Shown in pieces: positions 8,084 to 16,122 of a DNA stretch of 64,000 nt (the stretch's first letter is position 1; each line of letters begins with the position of its first letter). The stretch spans positions 43,930 through 107,929 of the forward strand of contig CALJPQ010000006.1 of the NCBI GenBank assembly GCA_937980645.1. The letters are read 5' to 3'. Position numbers and translations under genes: made by a program. Under the pieces are notes generated by a model, which made no database searches, was not told the DNA's origin, and saw only the letters and a list, made by a program, of their open reading frames with translations. The DNA is from an uncultured Saprospiraceae bacterium. GTDB taxonomy: Bacteria; Bacteroidota; Bacteroidia; Chitinophagales; Saprospiraceae.

Positions 8084-9361
8084 ATGGTGGAAACACGAAC
8101 ACCTGAGACGGATATTGCCTTAGAATTGGAGGTTTTGCTCGCTCGCTACAAGGAGAAGCAGCCTGAAATTGTCTTTGAATGGCACGACTCCGAGACAGCC
8201 GCCGAAGGTTGGATTGTCATCAACTCGCTTCGCGGCGGCGCTGCTGGCGGCGGTACTCGCATGCGCCAAGGACTGACGCGCGACGAGGTCGTCTCGCTGG
8301 CCAAAGTGATGGAAGTCAAATTTAGCGTTGCCGGCCCCCCGATTGGCGGTGCCAAGAGCGGCATCAACTTCGACCCCGCCGACCCGCGCCGAGGAGAAGT
8401 GCTCCAGCGCTGGTATCGGGCTGTGCTACCGCTGCTCAAACATTACTATGGCACCGGCGGCGACCTGAACGTGGACGAGCTGAAAGATGTGGTACCCATC
8501 ACCGAAGCGCTGGGGCTGTGGCATCCGCAAGAAGGCATCGTACGCGGACACCTGAAGCCTACAGAGGGCCAACAGATCAGCATCCTGGGCCAGCTGCGCC
8601 ATGGCTGCGCCAAAATGGTGGAAGACCCGCGCTATGTGCCGCAGGGCGGCTCGCGCAAATACGCCGTGGCCGACCTCATTACCGGCTATGGCGTGGCTGA
8701 GTCCGTCCGGCATTTCTACGACCTTTACCACGGCACCTCACTCACTGGCAAGACGGCCATCATCCAGGGCTGGGGCAACGTCTCTTCCGCGGCGGCCTGC
8801 TATCTGGCACAGAAAGGCGCCCGCATCGTAGGTATCATAGACCGCGAAGGTGGGCTTATTTGTCCACAGGGCCTTTCTGCCGAGGAAGTCTATGCCCTTT
8901 TCCACAACAAATTGGGTAATCGGCTGAATGCGCCCAATATGCTCCCCTTCGATGCAGTCAATGAGCAGATCTGGCATTTGGGCGCCAATATTTTTATCCC
9001 CGGTGCCGCCTCGCGCCTCGTTACTCGCCAACAGGTGGACGCCCTGCTCGACGGTGGCATCGAGGTCATCGCCTGTGGTGCCAACGTGCCGTTCGTGGAC
9101 GATGAAGTATTCTTCGGCCCTACCGCCCGCTATGCCGATAAGCACACGGCTCTTATCCCCGATTTCATCGCCAACTGTGGCATGGCGCGCGTGTTTGCCT
9201 ATCTGATGCAGCCGGACGTACCACTGACGGACGAAGCCATTTTTAGCGACGCATCCCAAACCATTCGGCGCGCGTTAAAAGAAATCGTAAAAAAACATGC
9301 GCTTCCAAATAACATTTCATCTAACGCCCTATATTTGGCCCTCAAGAGATTAGAGGGCTAA
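8084..9361 (+). CDS. Glu/Leu/Phe/Val dehydrogenase
   Basis: This 425-residue amino-acid dehydrogenase has the N-terminal dimerisation/substrate domain (GGAAGGGTRMRQGLTRDEV, PIGGAKSGINFDP with the catalytic lysine at about residue 91, and GGDLNVDELKDV). The C-terminal NAD(P)-binding Rossmann domain has VADLITGYGVAESVRHF and TAIIQGWGNVSSAAACYL, then CGANVPFVDDEVFFGP and PDFIANCGMARVFAY. The family oxidatively deaminates glutamate or branched/aromatic amino acids; the substrate cannot be fixed by eye. The frame is open from a GTG at 8054, but the promoter box at 8068-8075 favours ATG 8084. It is followed by 129 bases without a gene. Confidence 0.92.
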   Translation: MVETRTPETDIALELEVLLARYKEKQPEIVFEWHDSETAAEGWIVINSLRGGAAGGGTRMRQGLTRDEVVSLAKVMEVKFSVAGPPIGGAKSGINFDPADPRRGEVLQRWYRAVLPLLKHYYGTGGDLNVDELKDVVPITEALGLWHPQEGIVRGHLKPTEGQQISILGQLRHGCAKMVEDPRYVPQGGSRKYAVADLITGYGVAESVRHFYDLYHGTSLTGKTAIIQGWGNVSSAAACYLAQKGARIVGIIDREGGLICPQGLSAEEVYALFHNKLGNRLNAPNMLPFDAVNEQIWHLGANIFIPGAASRLVTRQQVDALLDGGIEVIACGANVPFVDDEVFFGPTARYADKHTALIPDFIANCGMARVFAYLMQPDVPLTDEAIFSDASQTIRRALKEIVKKHALPNNISSNALYLALKRLEG

Positions 9362-9490
9362 ACGGCTCCGACACGCAAAAGTCTCTCGAATAGAAGAAGG
9401 TATCAAAACTCCGTCTTAAAGCGCTGGAAATCAATTCATTGACGTTGAACTAAAACTTTTAACATTATCAAATTCTAAAAAAGTCACCCT

Positions 9491-10963
9491 ATGACAGTTA
9501 GGAACTTGCTTTTGAGCATTCTCTTCATGGCTGCTGCTTCGAGTCTGGTGGCTCAGGATGCGGCCGCCCCGGCAGGCGGAACGTACCGTTCTTTCACGCC
9601 CGCCGACCAGTGGGAAATCGGTCTAAACGCTGGCGTGCCCTTTGTTTCGGGCGATTTAGACAGCAAACTCGGCTTTGGCGGTGGTTTGCATGTGCGCAAA
9701 GCCCTTGATCATGTCTTCTCGCTGCGCGTAGGCGCTCTGTACGCCAAGACGAAAAACGAGCTGCAGGCTTCGCAAAGCTCTTCGGAAATGAGCTGGTTTT
9801 CCGGTTCGTTGCAAGTAGTAGCTGCGGTCAACAACATCCGCTTTAACAAGCCCAACCGCAAAGTGCTCCTCAATGCCTTCTTTGGCGTTGGTGCTACAAG
9901 CTTCACCACGGACTATACCAACGTGCTGCAGGCCGATGGATCGAACACGGGTCAGTTTAAAAGCGGCCTCTCACCGCTGATGGAAACAGGTCTGGGTCTG
10001 GCTTTCCGCGTAAGCCCGAAGTTCAACATCGGCGTTGAGTACGGCATCGGTTTCGTGCTGGGCGGCAACGGCGACCTGCTCGACGGCAACGAGAACGTGG
10101 ACGCACGCACAACGACCTACCGCGACTACCTGCACTACCCGAACCTGCGTCTCAACTTCAACCTCGGCGGCAAAGACAAGTCGGGCGCCATGCGCGCAGA
10201 GCCGCTTTACTGGGTCAACCCGCTGGCACAGGTAAGCGACGCTATTGCTGCCCTGGAAGCCCGCCCGGTCTATGACCCAACGGATACCGATGGCGACGGC
10301 GTGATTGACATGATTGACCAGGAGAAAGAGAGCCCCGCGGGTGCTCGCGTGGATACGCGCGGCGTAACGCTGGATAGCGACAAAGACGGTGTGCCCGACT
10401 ACAAAGACAAAGAGCCGTTCTCGCCCCCGGGCTATCCGGTAAATGCCGACGGCGTGGCTCAGGTACCGCCCGCGTTGACGGAAGCCGACGTGAACCGCAT
10501 CGTGGATGCCAAACTTGCCAACTTCAAACTCCCGACACAAGAAGGGCTGGCCGATTGGTTCCTGCCGGTGATCAACTTCGCCAACAACAGATATGACATT
10601 AGCTTTAGTGAGTACACCAAACTGTTCCAGGTGGCTCAGGTGATGAAGAACAATCCGAAGATTCGCATAACTGTTACAGGCCACACCGACCAGGTCGGTT
10701 CGGACACGTATAACAATGTACTGTCGTACAACCGCGCTAAGGCTGCCATTGACTTCCTGGTAAGCCAGCACGGCATCGCCCGCGACCGCTTAGTGCTCGA
10801 CTGGGCCGGCAAGAGCAACGCCCTGGTACCCGCTCGCGCCTCACAACTCAACCGCCGCGTCGAGTTCCGCGTAGCCAAGGCGGGTGAAACCGACAAGGCA
10901 CGTCCGGAAGGCCCCGAGGCTGGCCAGGGCCGCTTCATGGGTAACAAAGCCACAGGCTATTAA
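9491..10963 (+). CDS. OmpA-family outer-membrane porin with type 3 thrombospondin repeats
   Basis: This 490-residue protein has a signal peptide (to about residue 22, ending SSLVAQ) and an N-terminal eight-strand-type beta-barrel region (WEIGLNAGVPFVSGDLDSK, HVRKALDHVFSLRVGALYA, KFNIGVEYGIGF). Calcium-binding TSP3-like repeats follow (DPTDTDGDGVIDMIDQE, DSDKDGVPDYKDKEPFSPPG). The C-terminal OmpA/MotB peptidoglycan-binding domain (about 360-475) has ITVTGHTDQVGSDTYNNVLS, NRAKAAIDFLV and QLNRRVEFRV. It should anchor the outer membrane to the cell wall. A 16-bp perfect terminator hairpin ends the unit. Confidence 0.93.
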   Translation: MTVRNLLLSILFMAAASSLVAQDAAAPAGGTYRSFTPADQWEIGLNAGVPFVSGDLDSKLGFGGGLHVRKALDHVFSLRVGALYAKTKNELQASQSSSEMSWFSGSLQVVAAVNNIRFNKPNRKVLLNAFFGVGATSFTTDYTNVLQADGSNTGQFKSGLSPLMETGLGLAFRVSPKFNIGVEYGIGFVLGGNGDLLDGNENVDARTTTYRDYLHYPNLRLNFNLGGKDKSGAMRAEPLYWVNPLAQVSDAIAALEARPVYDPTDTDGDGVIDMIDQEKESPAGARVDTRGVTLDSDKDGVPDYKDKEPFSPPGYPVNADGVAQVPPALTEADVNRIVDAKLANFKLPTQEGLADWFLPVINFANNRYDISFSEYTKLFQVAQVMKNNPKIRITVTGHTDQVGSDTYNNVLSYNRAKAAIDFLVSQHGIARDRLVLDWAGKSNALVPARASQLNRRVEFRVAKAGETDKARPEGPEAGQGRFMGNKATGY

Positions 10964-10991
10964 TCCGCCTGGCGGAATAGCCCTACCTTAT

Positions 10992-11030
10992 GCGGGCGCC
11001 TTTTGCCATCGGCAAAAGGCGCCCGCTTTT
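10992..11030 (+). terminator. Rho-independent terminator after the OmpA-family gene
   Basis: GCGGGCGCCTTTTGCC pairs perfectly with GGCAAAAGGCGCCCGC (16 bp, loop ATC), followed by TTTTGATTTT. Confidence 0.92.
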
Positions 11031-11092
11031 GATTTTCAGGGCAAACTAAGCACTAAAATCCTGCGTTAATGTGCAAGTAACACGCAAATCTT

Positions 11093-11938
11093 ATGACAAA
11101 CAAGATGAAATCCACGCTCGCGTTTTTTGTGCCTTTCCTCTGGAGCGGGCTGGCATTTGCCCAGGCAGCGATGCCTGCAGCTTCATTTTCGGCAAAGGGT
11201 AACGGCAATAACTACGCTTTCCAACCGGGCGAGCGACTGACTTACAGGGTCTACTATAACTGGAATTTTGTGTGGTTGGCTGCCGGTGAGGTAACTTTTG
11301 AGGTAAACGAAGATGATCGGCAGTATCACTTCAGAGCCGTAGGCAGCACTTATGAGTCTTACGAATGGTTCTATCAAGTGCACGATGTGTACAACTCGTG
11401 GACGGATAAGAACACTTTGCTGCCGCGCTATTCGGAGCGAAGTGTGCACGAGGGTAACTACCGCATCTTCGAGCGCATCCAATTTGACCAGAGCAATCGC
11501 AAAACTACCGTCTGGCGCGCCACCAAACGTGGCGACCCGGAGACCCGTACCGAGCACGGCGTCCAGGAGCGCGTCTTTGACGTGCTGTCGTCATTGTACT
11601 ACCTGCGCACGCTCGATTTCTCGGATAAAGCTGCCGGCGCTGAGCACCCTTTCCGCATTTTTATGGACCAGGAAGAGTATCCGCTGCGCATGCGCTATTT
11701 AGGCAAAGAGAAAAACACCAAAATCCGAGGGTTGGGGCGCTTCAATACGATGAAGTTTCAGCCACAGGTCGTCGTAGGAAATATATTTAAGGATGACTCC
11801 AAAATGACGGTATGGGTCTCGGACGACGAAAACCGCATCCCCTTGCTTTTGGAAACGCCTATAGCCGTTGGCTCGGTGAAAATGGTGCTCAAAGAGCATA
11901 AAAATTTGAAATATCCGCTTTCTTCTAAAAAGGATTGA
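11093..11938 (+). CDS. DUF3108 domain protein, exported
   Basis: This 281-residue protein has an N-terminal signal peptide (KSTLAFFVPFLWSGLAFAQA) and then a DUF3108-type body: AFQPGERLTYRVYYNWNFVWLAAGEVTFEV, YHFRAVGSTYESYEWFYQVHD, LLPRYSERSVHEGNYRIFER and, near the end, DDSKMTVWVSDDENRIPLLLETPIAVGSVKMVL. The last segment is the conserved family ending in which a lipoprotein-carrier-like beta sheet closes. The function of DUF3108 is not established; it is typically periplasmic. Start could also be the ATG at 11105. A CAU tRNA lies 47 bases downstream. Confidence 0.86.
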   Translation: MTNKMKSTLAFFVPFLWSGLAFAQAAMPAASFSAKGNGNNYAFQPGERLTYRVYYNWNFVWLAAGEVTFEVNEDDRQYHFRAVGSTYESYEWFYQVHDVYNSWTDKNTLLPRYSERSVHEGNYRIFERIQFDQSNRKTTVWRATKRGDPETRTEHGVQERVFDVLSSLYYLRTLDFSDKAAGAEHPFRIFMDQEEYPLRMRYLGKEKNTKIRGLGRFNTMKFQPQVVVGNIFKDDSKMTVWVSDDENRIPLLLETPIAVGSVKMVLKEHKNLKYPLSSKKD

Positions 11939-11959
11939 CGCAGAGTAAGGGCTGCCCAT

Positions 11960-11967
11960 TACCTTTG
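11960..11967 (+). promoter_or_regulatory. Putative -7 promoter element of the tRNA gene
   Basis: TACCTTTG, an exact TAnnTTTG match, lies 18 bases before the first base of the tRNA. Confidence 0.5.
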
Positions 11968-11985
11968 CGGTGTCATTCAGCAACC

Positions 11986-12059
11986 GGGCCCGTAGCTCAG
12001 GCGGTTAGAGCAGCTGACTCATAATCAGACGGTCGCGGGTTCAATTCCTGCCGGGCCCA
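11986..12059 (+). tRNA. tRNA with CAU anticodon (Met elongator or lysidine-modified Ile2)
   Basis: The cloverleaf reads clearly. The acceptor stem is GGGCCCG/CGGGCCC, the D arm is TAGCTCAGGCGGTTAGAGCA, the anticodon loop is CTCATAA with CAT at 12020-12022, the T arm is GCGGGTTCAATTCCTGC, and the discriminator base is A. CCA is not encoded. The top base pair of the anticodon stem is G-A. CAU can be initiator Met, elongator Met or Ile2 (read as AUA after TilS modification). The G1-C72 pair and lack of a GGG/CCC anticodon stem exclude initiator; the other two cannot be separated by eye. Confidence 0.95.
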
Positions 12060-12072
12060 CTGCACATTAGAA

Positions 12073-12106
12073 AAGGCCCTCACAAGCAAGCGCTTATGAG
12101 GGCCTT
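12073..12106. terminator. Hairpin terminator between the tRNA and rpsA
   Basis: AAGGCCCTCA pairs with TGAGGGCCTT (10 bp). It lies between convergent units and could serve both; the T-run on either side is weak (ATACTTTT on the plus strand, CTAATG on the other). Confidence 0.65.
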
Positions 12107-12140
12107 ATACTTTTCAAGCAGCGTATTTATGCCGCCTTTT

Positions 12141-14294
12141 TTATCCCTTCTTGTTGTCGTCTTCTTCGAGCTGTTTTTTCAATTGTGCCAGGGCAGCCAG
12201 ATCGCCTAACGTTTCTTTTTCTACTTTCTTCTGGATTTCGCCGATAACTGCCTGCGTTTCGGCTACTTCGCGCATGCGCTCTTCTTTGGTAGCGGCCTCT
12301 GCTTTTTGTTTGACATCTTCCCAGTAGCGAACGTGCGAGGCAATGATGCGGCGCTCATCCTTGTAAAACTCAATGATTTTGACGGTGATCGCCTCACCTA
12401 CTTCCGGAAGCGTGTTATCTTCTTTGCGGAGATGCTTGGCCGGTATGAAGGCTTCTACTTCCGCACCGCGCGAGTTGAGTTGCAGCGTAGCACCTTTGTC
12501 GTCGCGGCGCGTGATCGTGCCCTCGTGGTACGAGCCTACCGGGTAGATGGTCTCGAACGTATCCCACGGGTTTTCTTCTATCTGCTTGTGACCAAGGCTG
12601 ATCTGGCGCTTTTCGCGGTCAATGTCCAGAACGATGACCTCAATTTGGTCGCCCACTTTAGCGAACTCGCTGGGATGCGAGTAGCGCTTGGTCCAGCTCA
12701 GGTCGCTGACGTGTACCATGCCACCGATTCCATCGCCCAGCTCGACGAAGATGCCGTAGTTGGTCATATTTTTGACCGTGCCGGTGTGGCGCGAGCCGAC
12801 CGGGAAGCGCTGATCTATCTCCGTCCAGGGGTCGGGTGTCAGTTGCTTAATGGACAGCGACATTTTCTTCTCGGCGCGGTCAATGGTTACGATGCGTGCC
12901 TCCACCTGCTGACCCACTGTAAAGTACTCGCGCGCATTGACGCTTTGCGAGCTCCAGCTGACCTCGCTGATGTGGATGAGGCCCTCTACACCGGGCATGA
13001 TTTCCACAAATGCGCCATAGTCCTCGATATTGACCACGCGCCCACTAACGACAGCCCCCTCCACGATTTCGGGTGGCAGCACATCCCACGGGTGTGGGGT
13101 CAGTTGCTTGAGGCCGAGGCTGATGCGCTTCTTGTTTTCGTCAAAGTCCATCACCACAACGTGCAGCCGCTGATTGATGTGCAAAACTTCGGAGGGGTGC
13201 GAAATGCGGCCCCAGCTGATGTCCGTGATGTACAGCAGGCCATCTACTCCGCCCAGGTCGAGGAAGGCACCAAAGTCGGTGATATTCTTGACGATGCCTT
13301 CGAGCACCTGACCGCGTTCCAAGCTGGCCAGAATCTGCTCGCGCTGCTCGGCCAGATCGCTCTCAATAAGGGCTTTGTGGCTGATAACGGCATTTTTAAT
13401 CTGCTCGTTGATCTTGACCACTTTAAACTCCATCGTCTTGCCCACGTACTGGTCGTAGTCCGTAACGGGCTTGATGTCAATCTGGGAGCCGGGCAGGAAA
13501 GTCTCCAGACCGTTGCAATCCACAATAAGACCGCCTTTAGTCTTGCTGATAACGGTACCCGTGATGATGGCGCCCGTCTTGTAGGCGTCCACGATGCTCT
13601 CCCAGGCACGCAGGATTTTGGCTTTTTTACGCGACAGGCCAATCTGGCCTTCTTTGTCTTCCTGGCTTTCGATGTACACCTCAACTTCGTCGCCCTTTTT
13701 CAATTCAGGCACGTCGCGAAACTCGCTGAGAGGCACTAAGCCATCGCTTTTGTAGTTGATGTCGAGCACGACGTCGCCCGCCGTGATAGCGCTGACTTTA
13801 CCGCGAATGATTTCGTTTTCCGCGATTTCTGTCAGTGTAGCCTCGTATTGCCGGAGCATGCTTTCACGCTCTTCGGGCGGGTAGGCTATGGCACCGCGCT
13901 TGTCAACGTTCCAATTGAAGTCATCGTGCGAAGGGCCACCGCCAACAGGTTCCTCCACGGGCAGCTCCAGGTCGTCGTCGGACTCTGGCGCTATCATGAC
14001 TTCATCGGCTTCCTCTCCAGTATGCGAGTCTGCCGTTTCCGCTTCATTCGCCGCATTGTCAGAGGGCACCTCTGCCGCCTGCATTTCAGGCGTTGGCGCT
14101 GTCGCTTCGGCGGTGAGTGGTGTGGTTTCGGGTAACTCTGCTTCAGGCACTGCCTCTTCCGAAACATCAGCCTCGGAAAGCTCTGCTGGGTGTGTGGGCT
14201 GCTCGCTTTCCTGGCTTACCTGCACCTCTTCGGCCTGCGAGTGCACTGGCGCTTGCTCTTCCGAGCCGGGCGTCTTTTCTTCGTCAAAAATCAT
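12141..14294 (-). CDS. rpsA: 30S ribosomal protein S1
   Basis: S1 binds mRNA at the 30S subunit and helps initiation, which matters in Bacteroidota because Shine-Dalgarno use is weak. The 717 residues begin with an unusually long acidic, Glu/Ala/Pro-rich low-complexity extension (about residues 1-125), typical of this phylum. Six S1 (OB-fold) repeats follow; motifs include ADVVLDINYKSDGLVP-like repeat 1 and the strongly conserved repeats 3-5 (KNITDFGAFLDLGGVDGLLY, VNIEDYGAFVEIMPGVEGLI, KNMTNYGIFVELGDGIGGMV). A basic/acidic coiled tail ends in EEDDNKKG. Its promoter box lies 115 bases upstream, giving a long leader that could host autoregulation (inference). Confidence 0.96.
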   Translation of the reverse strand: MIFDEEKTPGSEEQAPVHSQAEEVQVSQESEQPTHPAELSEADVSEEAVPEAELPETTPLTAEATAPTPEMQAAEVPSDNAANEAETADSHTGEEADEVMIAPESDDDLELPVEEPVGGGPSHDDFNWNVDKRGAIAYPPEERESMLRQYEATLTEIAENEIIRGKVSAITAGDVVLDINYKSDGLVPLSEFRDVPELKKGDEVEVYIESQEDKEGQIGLSRKKAKILRAWESIVDAYKTGAIITGTVISKTKGGLIVDCNGLETFLPGSQIDIKPVTDYDQYVGKTMEFKVVKINEQIKNAVISHKALIESDLAEQREQILASLERGQVLEGIVKNITDFGAFLDLGGVDGLLYITDISWGRISHPSEVLHINQRLHVVVMDFDENKKRISLGLKQLTPHPWDVLPPEIVEGAVVSGRVVNIEDYGAFVEIMPGVEGLIHISEVSWSSQSVNAREYFTVGQQVEARIVTIDRAEKKMSLSIKQLTPDPWTEIDQRFPVGSRHTGTVKNMTNYGIFVELGDGIGGMVHVSDLSWTKRYSHPSEFAKVGDQIEVIVLDIDREKRQISLGHKQIEENPWDTFETIYPVGSYHEGTITRRDDKGATLQLNSRGAEVEAFIPAKHLRKEDNTLPEVGEAITVKIIEFYKDERRIIASHVRYWEDVKQKAEAATKEERMREVAETQAVIGEIQKKVEKETLGDLAALAQLKKQLEEDDNKKG

Positions 14295-14408
14295 AATGAA
14301 ATGGTTGGTTTGCTTTTTTGGGTTTTTTAATAAAAAACAACTGTAAACCTCTCTACACGGGCGAGGTTCTTACCCCTTTCCCTTTCGGCAGGCCGCCAAA
14401 AAGGCCCG

Positions 14409-14416
14409 CAAAAGTA
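14409..14416 (-). promoter_or_regulatory. Putative -7 promoter element of rpsA
   Basis: On the minus strand the sequence reads TACTTTTG, matching TAnnTTTG, 115 bases upstream of the rpsA ATG. The 340-base gap 14295-14634 holds this box and the divergent box at 14575; nothing else was recognised in it. Confidence 0.5.
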
Positions 14417-14574
14417 CGCGCCCGCGCGGCAAAAAAGGGCCGATAGAAAAAGTTTTTTTGAAAATCCGGCTCAGAATAATCGCGTAGCCCTCAAAATTGA
14501 AATGGCTGGGGTTAAAGTTTTTCCGAAACCGGGTTTACAACCGGAAGGCCGCCTTTGAAAACACCCATGCGGCG

Positions 14575-14582
14575 TACTTTTG
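14575..14582 (+). promoter_or_regulatory. Putative -7 promoter element of the secreted protein gene
   Basis: TACTTTTG matches TAnnTTTG and lies 52 bases before the chosen ATG at 14635, divergent from the rpsA promoter. Confidence 0.5.
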
Positions 14583-14634
14583 TCCTTGACGCCTGTGCAA
14601 GGAAGGCGTATTGTTCACAACAAAATCCCGTTTT

Positions 14635-16044
14635 ATGCTCACCTTTAAGCAACGTTTAGGCCTGCTGTGCCTTTTGCTGCCCGCCCTCGGCATGAGCCAG
14701 ACTGCCATCAACAAAACCTTCAACCTGGCACCTGCCTATGACGCTGGCTGGACTATTCTGCCAGCTTCAGGGGGCGGATACGCTATCTTCGGCGTGCAAT
14801 ACCCCAGCATTGGCGCGCGCTCCGATGCGTTTTGCCTCCGCATAGATGAGGCCGGCAATGCCGTGTTTCACCGCGTCTTTGGCGCGCCCAACACCGACGA
14901 GTCTTTCGGTCGTGGGGCCGTCGCCTTAGCCGATGGGTGGCTGGTAGCCGGCGCCAAATCTGCCCCGACGAGCCGGGGCTGGATAGTGCGCCTCAATGCC
15001 TCCGGCCAGGTAATGTGGGAAAATGTTTACCCCAACACGACCAAATTCAGTCAGCTGTTTGCTTTGCCCACAGGTGGCTATCTGGCCGTGGGTGCCATCG
15101 GAGGCGAAGCCATTCTGGTGCACTTGAATGCTGACGGCTCAGTCGTCTGGCAGCAGAATTACCCTATCCCAGAAGCCCTGGATGCCTACCTCACTACCAG
15201 TGGCAATGCCTGCATCCTGATGAGCCGCGACCGCGTGAGTAAAGTGCATCTGGGCACGAAGCAAATCGTGTGGTCGCGCATTATTCAGTTCCCCGCACTG
15301 CCGCCCGGTGCGCCCGAAGTGGCCCGCCTGACCGATATCGCTCCGCTGAGCAGAGGCCTTTTTGCCGTCATCGGATCGGCTTATCGCGAACTACCTACCG
15401 CCCTCTACACGGCCCACTACGCTGCCGTATGGAACGAACGCGGCGAATTCGTATGGGATCGCTATTTCCGCGGCGCCTCCCGCGCCGACTACGACGAAAA
15501 CGAAGGCTTCAGCGTAACGTTCCTGCCCAACGCCGAAAACATCCTCTTCACCGGCAAAGTGGGCGACAACATCTCCGTAACGCGCACCGACCTGAACGGC
15601 AACGTGGTGGAGCAAAAAGAAATCACTACACCCGGCCCCGTCTATGCCGCCAAGCTCATCCGCGACGGCGCGCGCTATGCCATGACCGGCGCCGTCTTCT
15701 CCGGAAGCATGAACACCTACTTCTACCGCTCCGCCGGCAACGCGCTCAGCATGCAGCCCGACCCGACGCAGCAAGCCGCCGAAACGCCCGCAGACCAATG
15801 GGACCTGCAACACGAACCCGCCTCAAACCGCGCCTGGATTGTGGCCAACACGCGGGAAAACCCGCGCGAAGCCACCTTCCGCCTGTGGACACTCGACGGC
15901 GCGCTGGCCCGCGAAGTGCGCCTGTGGCTGACCGAAGGCGAAAACCGCTTCCCACTCGACCTTAGCGGCCTGCCCGACGGCCTCTACTGGCTCTCCGAAG
16001 CCGGCGAACCATCGCCGCCCAAAGCATTGTTTATCCGACATTAA
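14635..16044 (+). CDS. Secreted repeat protein with a T9SS-type C-terminal sorting domain
   Basis: This 469-residue protein has a signal peptide (LTFKQRLGLLCLLLPALGMSQ). A series of about 40-50 residue repeats follows the pattern of beta-propeller-like cell-surface proteins: DAGWTILPASGGGYAIFGVQ, GWIVRLNASGQVMWENVYPN, GGYLAVGAIGGEAILVHLNADGSVVWQQNYP and VTRTDLNGNVVEQKEI. The last 60 residues (FRLWTLDGALAREVRLWL, GENRFPLDLSGLPDGLYWL, PKALFIRH) look like a type A T9SS C-terminal domain, so it is probably exported and surface-attached. The specific function is unknown. The frame is also open from a TTG at 14611, but ATG 14635 starts the signal peptide. Confidence 0.78.
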   Translation: MLTFKQRLGLLCLLLPALGMSQTAINKTFNLAPAYDAGWTILPASGGGYAIFGVQYPSIGARSDAFCLRIDEAGNAVFHRVFGAPNTDESFGRGAVALADGWLVAGAKSAPTSRGWIVRLNASGQVMWENVYPNTTKFSQLFALPTGGYLAVGAIGGEAILVHLNADGSVVWQQNYPIPEALDAYLTTSGNACILMSRDRVSKVHLGTKQIVWSRIIQFPALPPGAPEVARLTDIAPLSRGLFAVIGSAYRELPTALYTAHYAAVWNERGEFVWDRYFRGASRADYDENEGFSVTFLPNAENILFTGKVGDNISVTRTDLNGNVVEQKEITTPGPVYAAKLIRDGARYAMTGAVFSGSMNTYFYRSAGNALSMQPDPTQQAAETPADQWDLQHEPASNRAWIVANTRENPREATFRLWTLDGALAREVRLWLTEGENRFPLDLSGLPDGLYWLSEAGEPSPPKALFIRH

Positions 16045-16060
16045 GCCGCCCGGATAGCAA

Positions 16061-16099
16061 AAGAGCGCCGGCACTCCCTCGCGAAGCGCCGGCGCTCTT
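16061..16099. terminator. Bidirectional terminator between convergent genes
   Basis: AAGAGCGCCGGC pairs perfectly with GCCGGCGCTCTT (12 bp, 15-base loop), with A-rich sequence before it and a short T-rich stretch after it. It sits between the secreted protein gene and the convergent peptidase gene. Confidence 0.8.
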
Positions 16100-16122
16100 G
16101 CCTTTGGCCAAAACACAGACGA

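Noticed and set aside
12306..13739. Long open frame on the plus strand inside rpsA
   Set aside because: It is antisense to the clear S1 domains and its protein has no recognisable composition or start signal; high GC produces long shadow frames.
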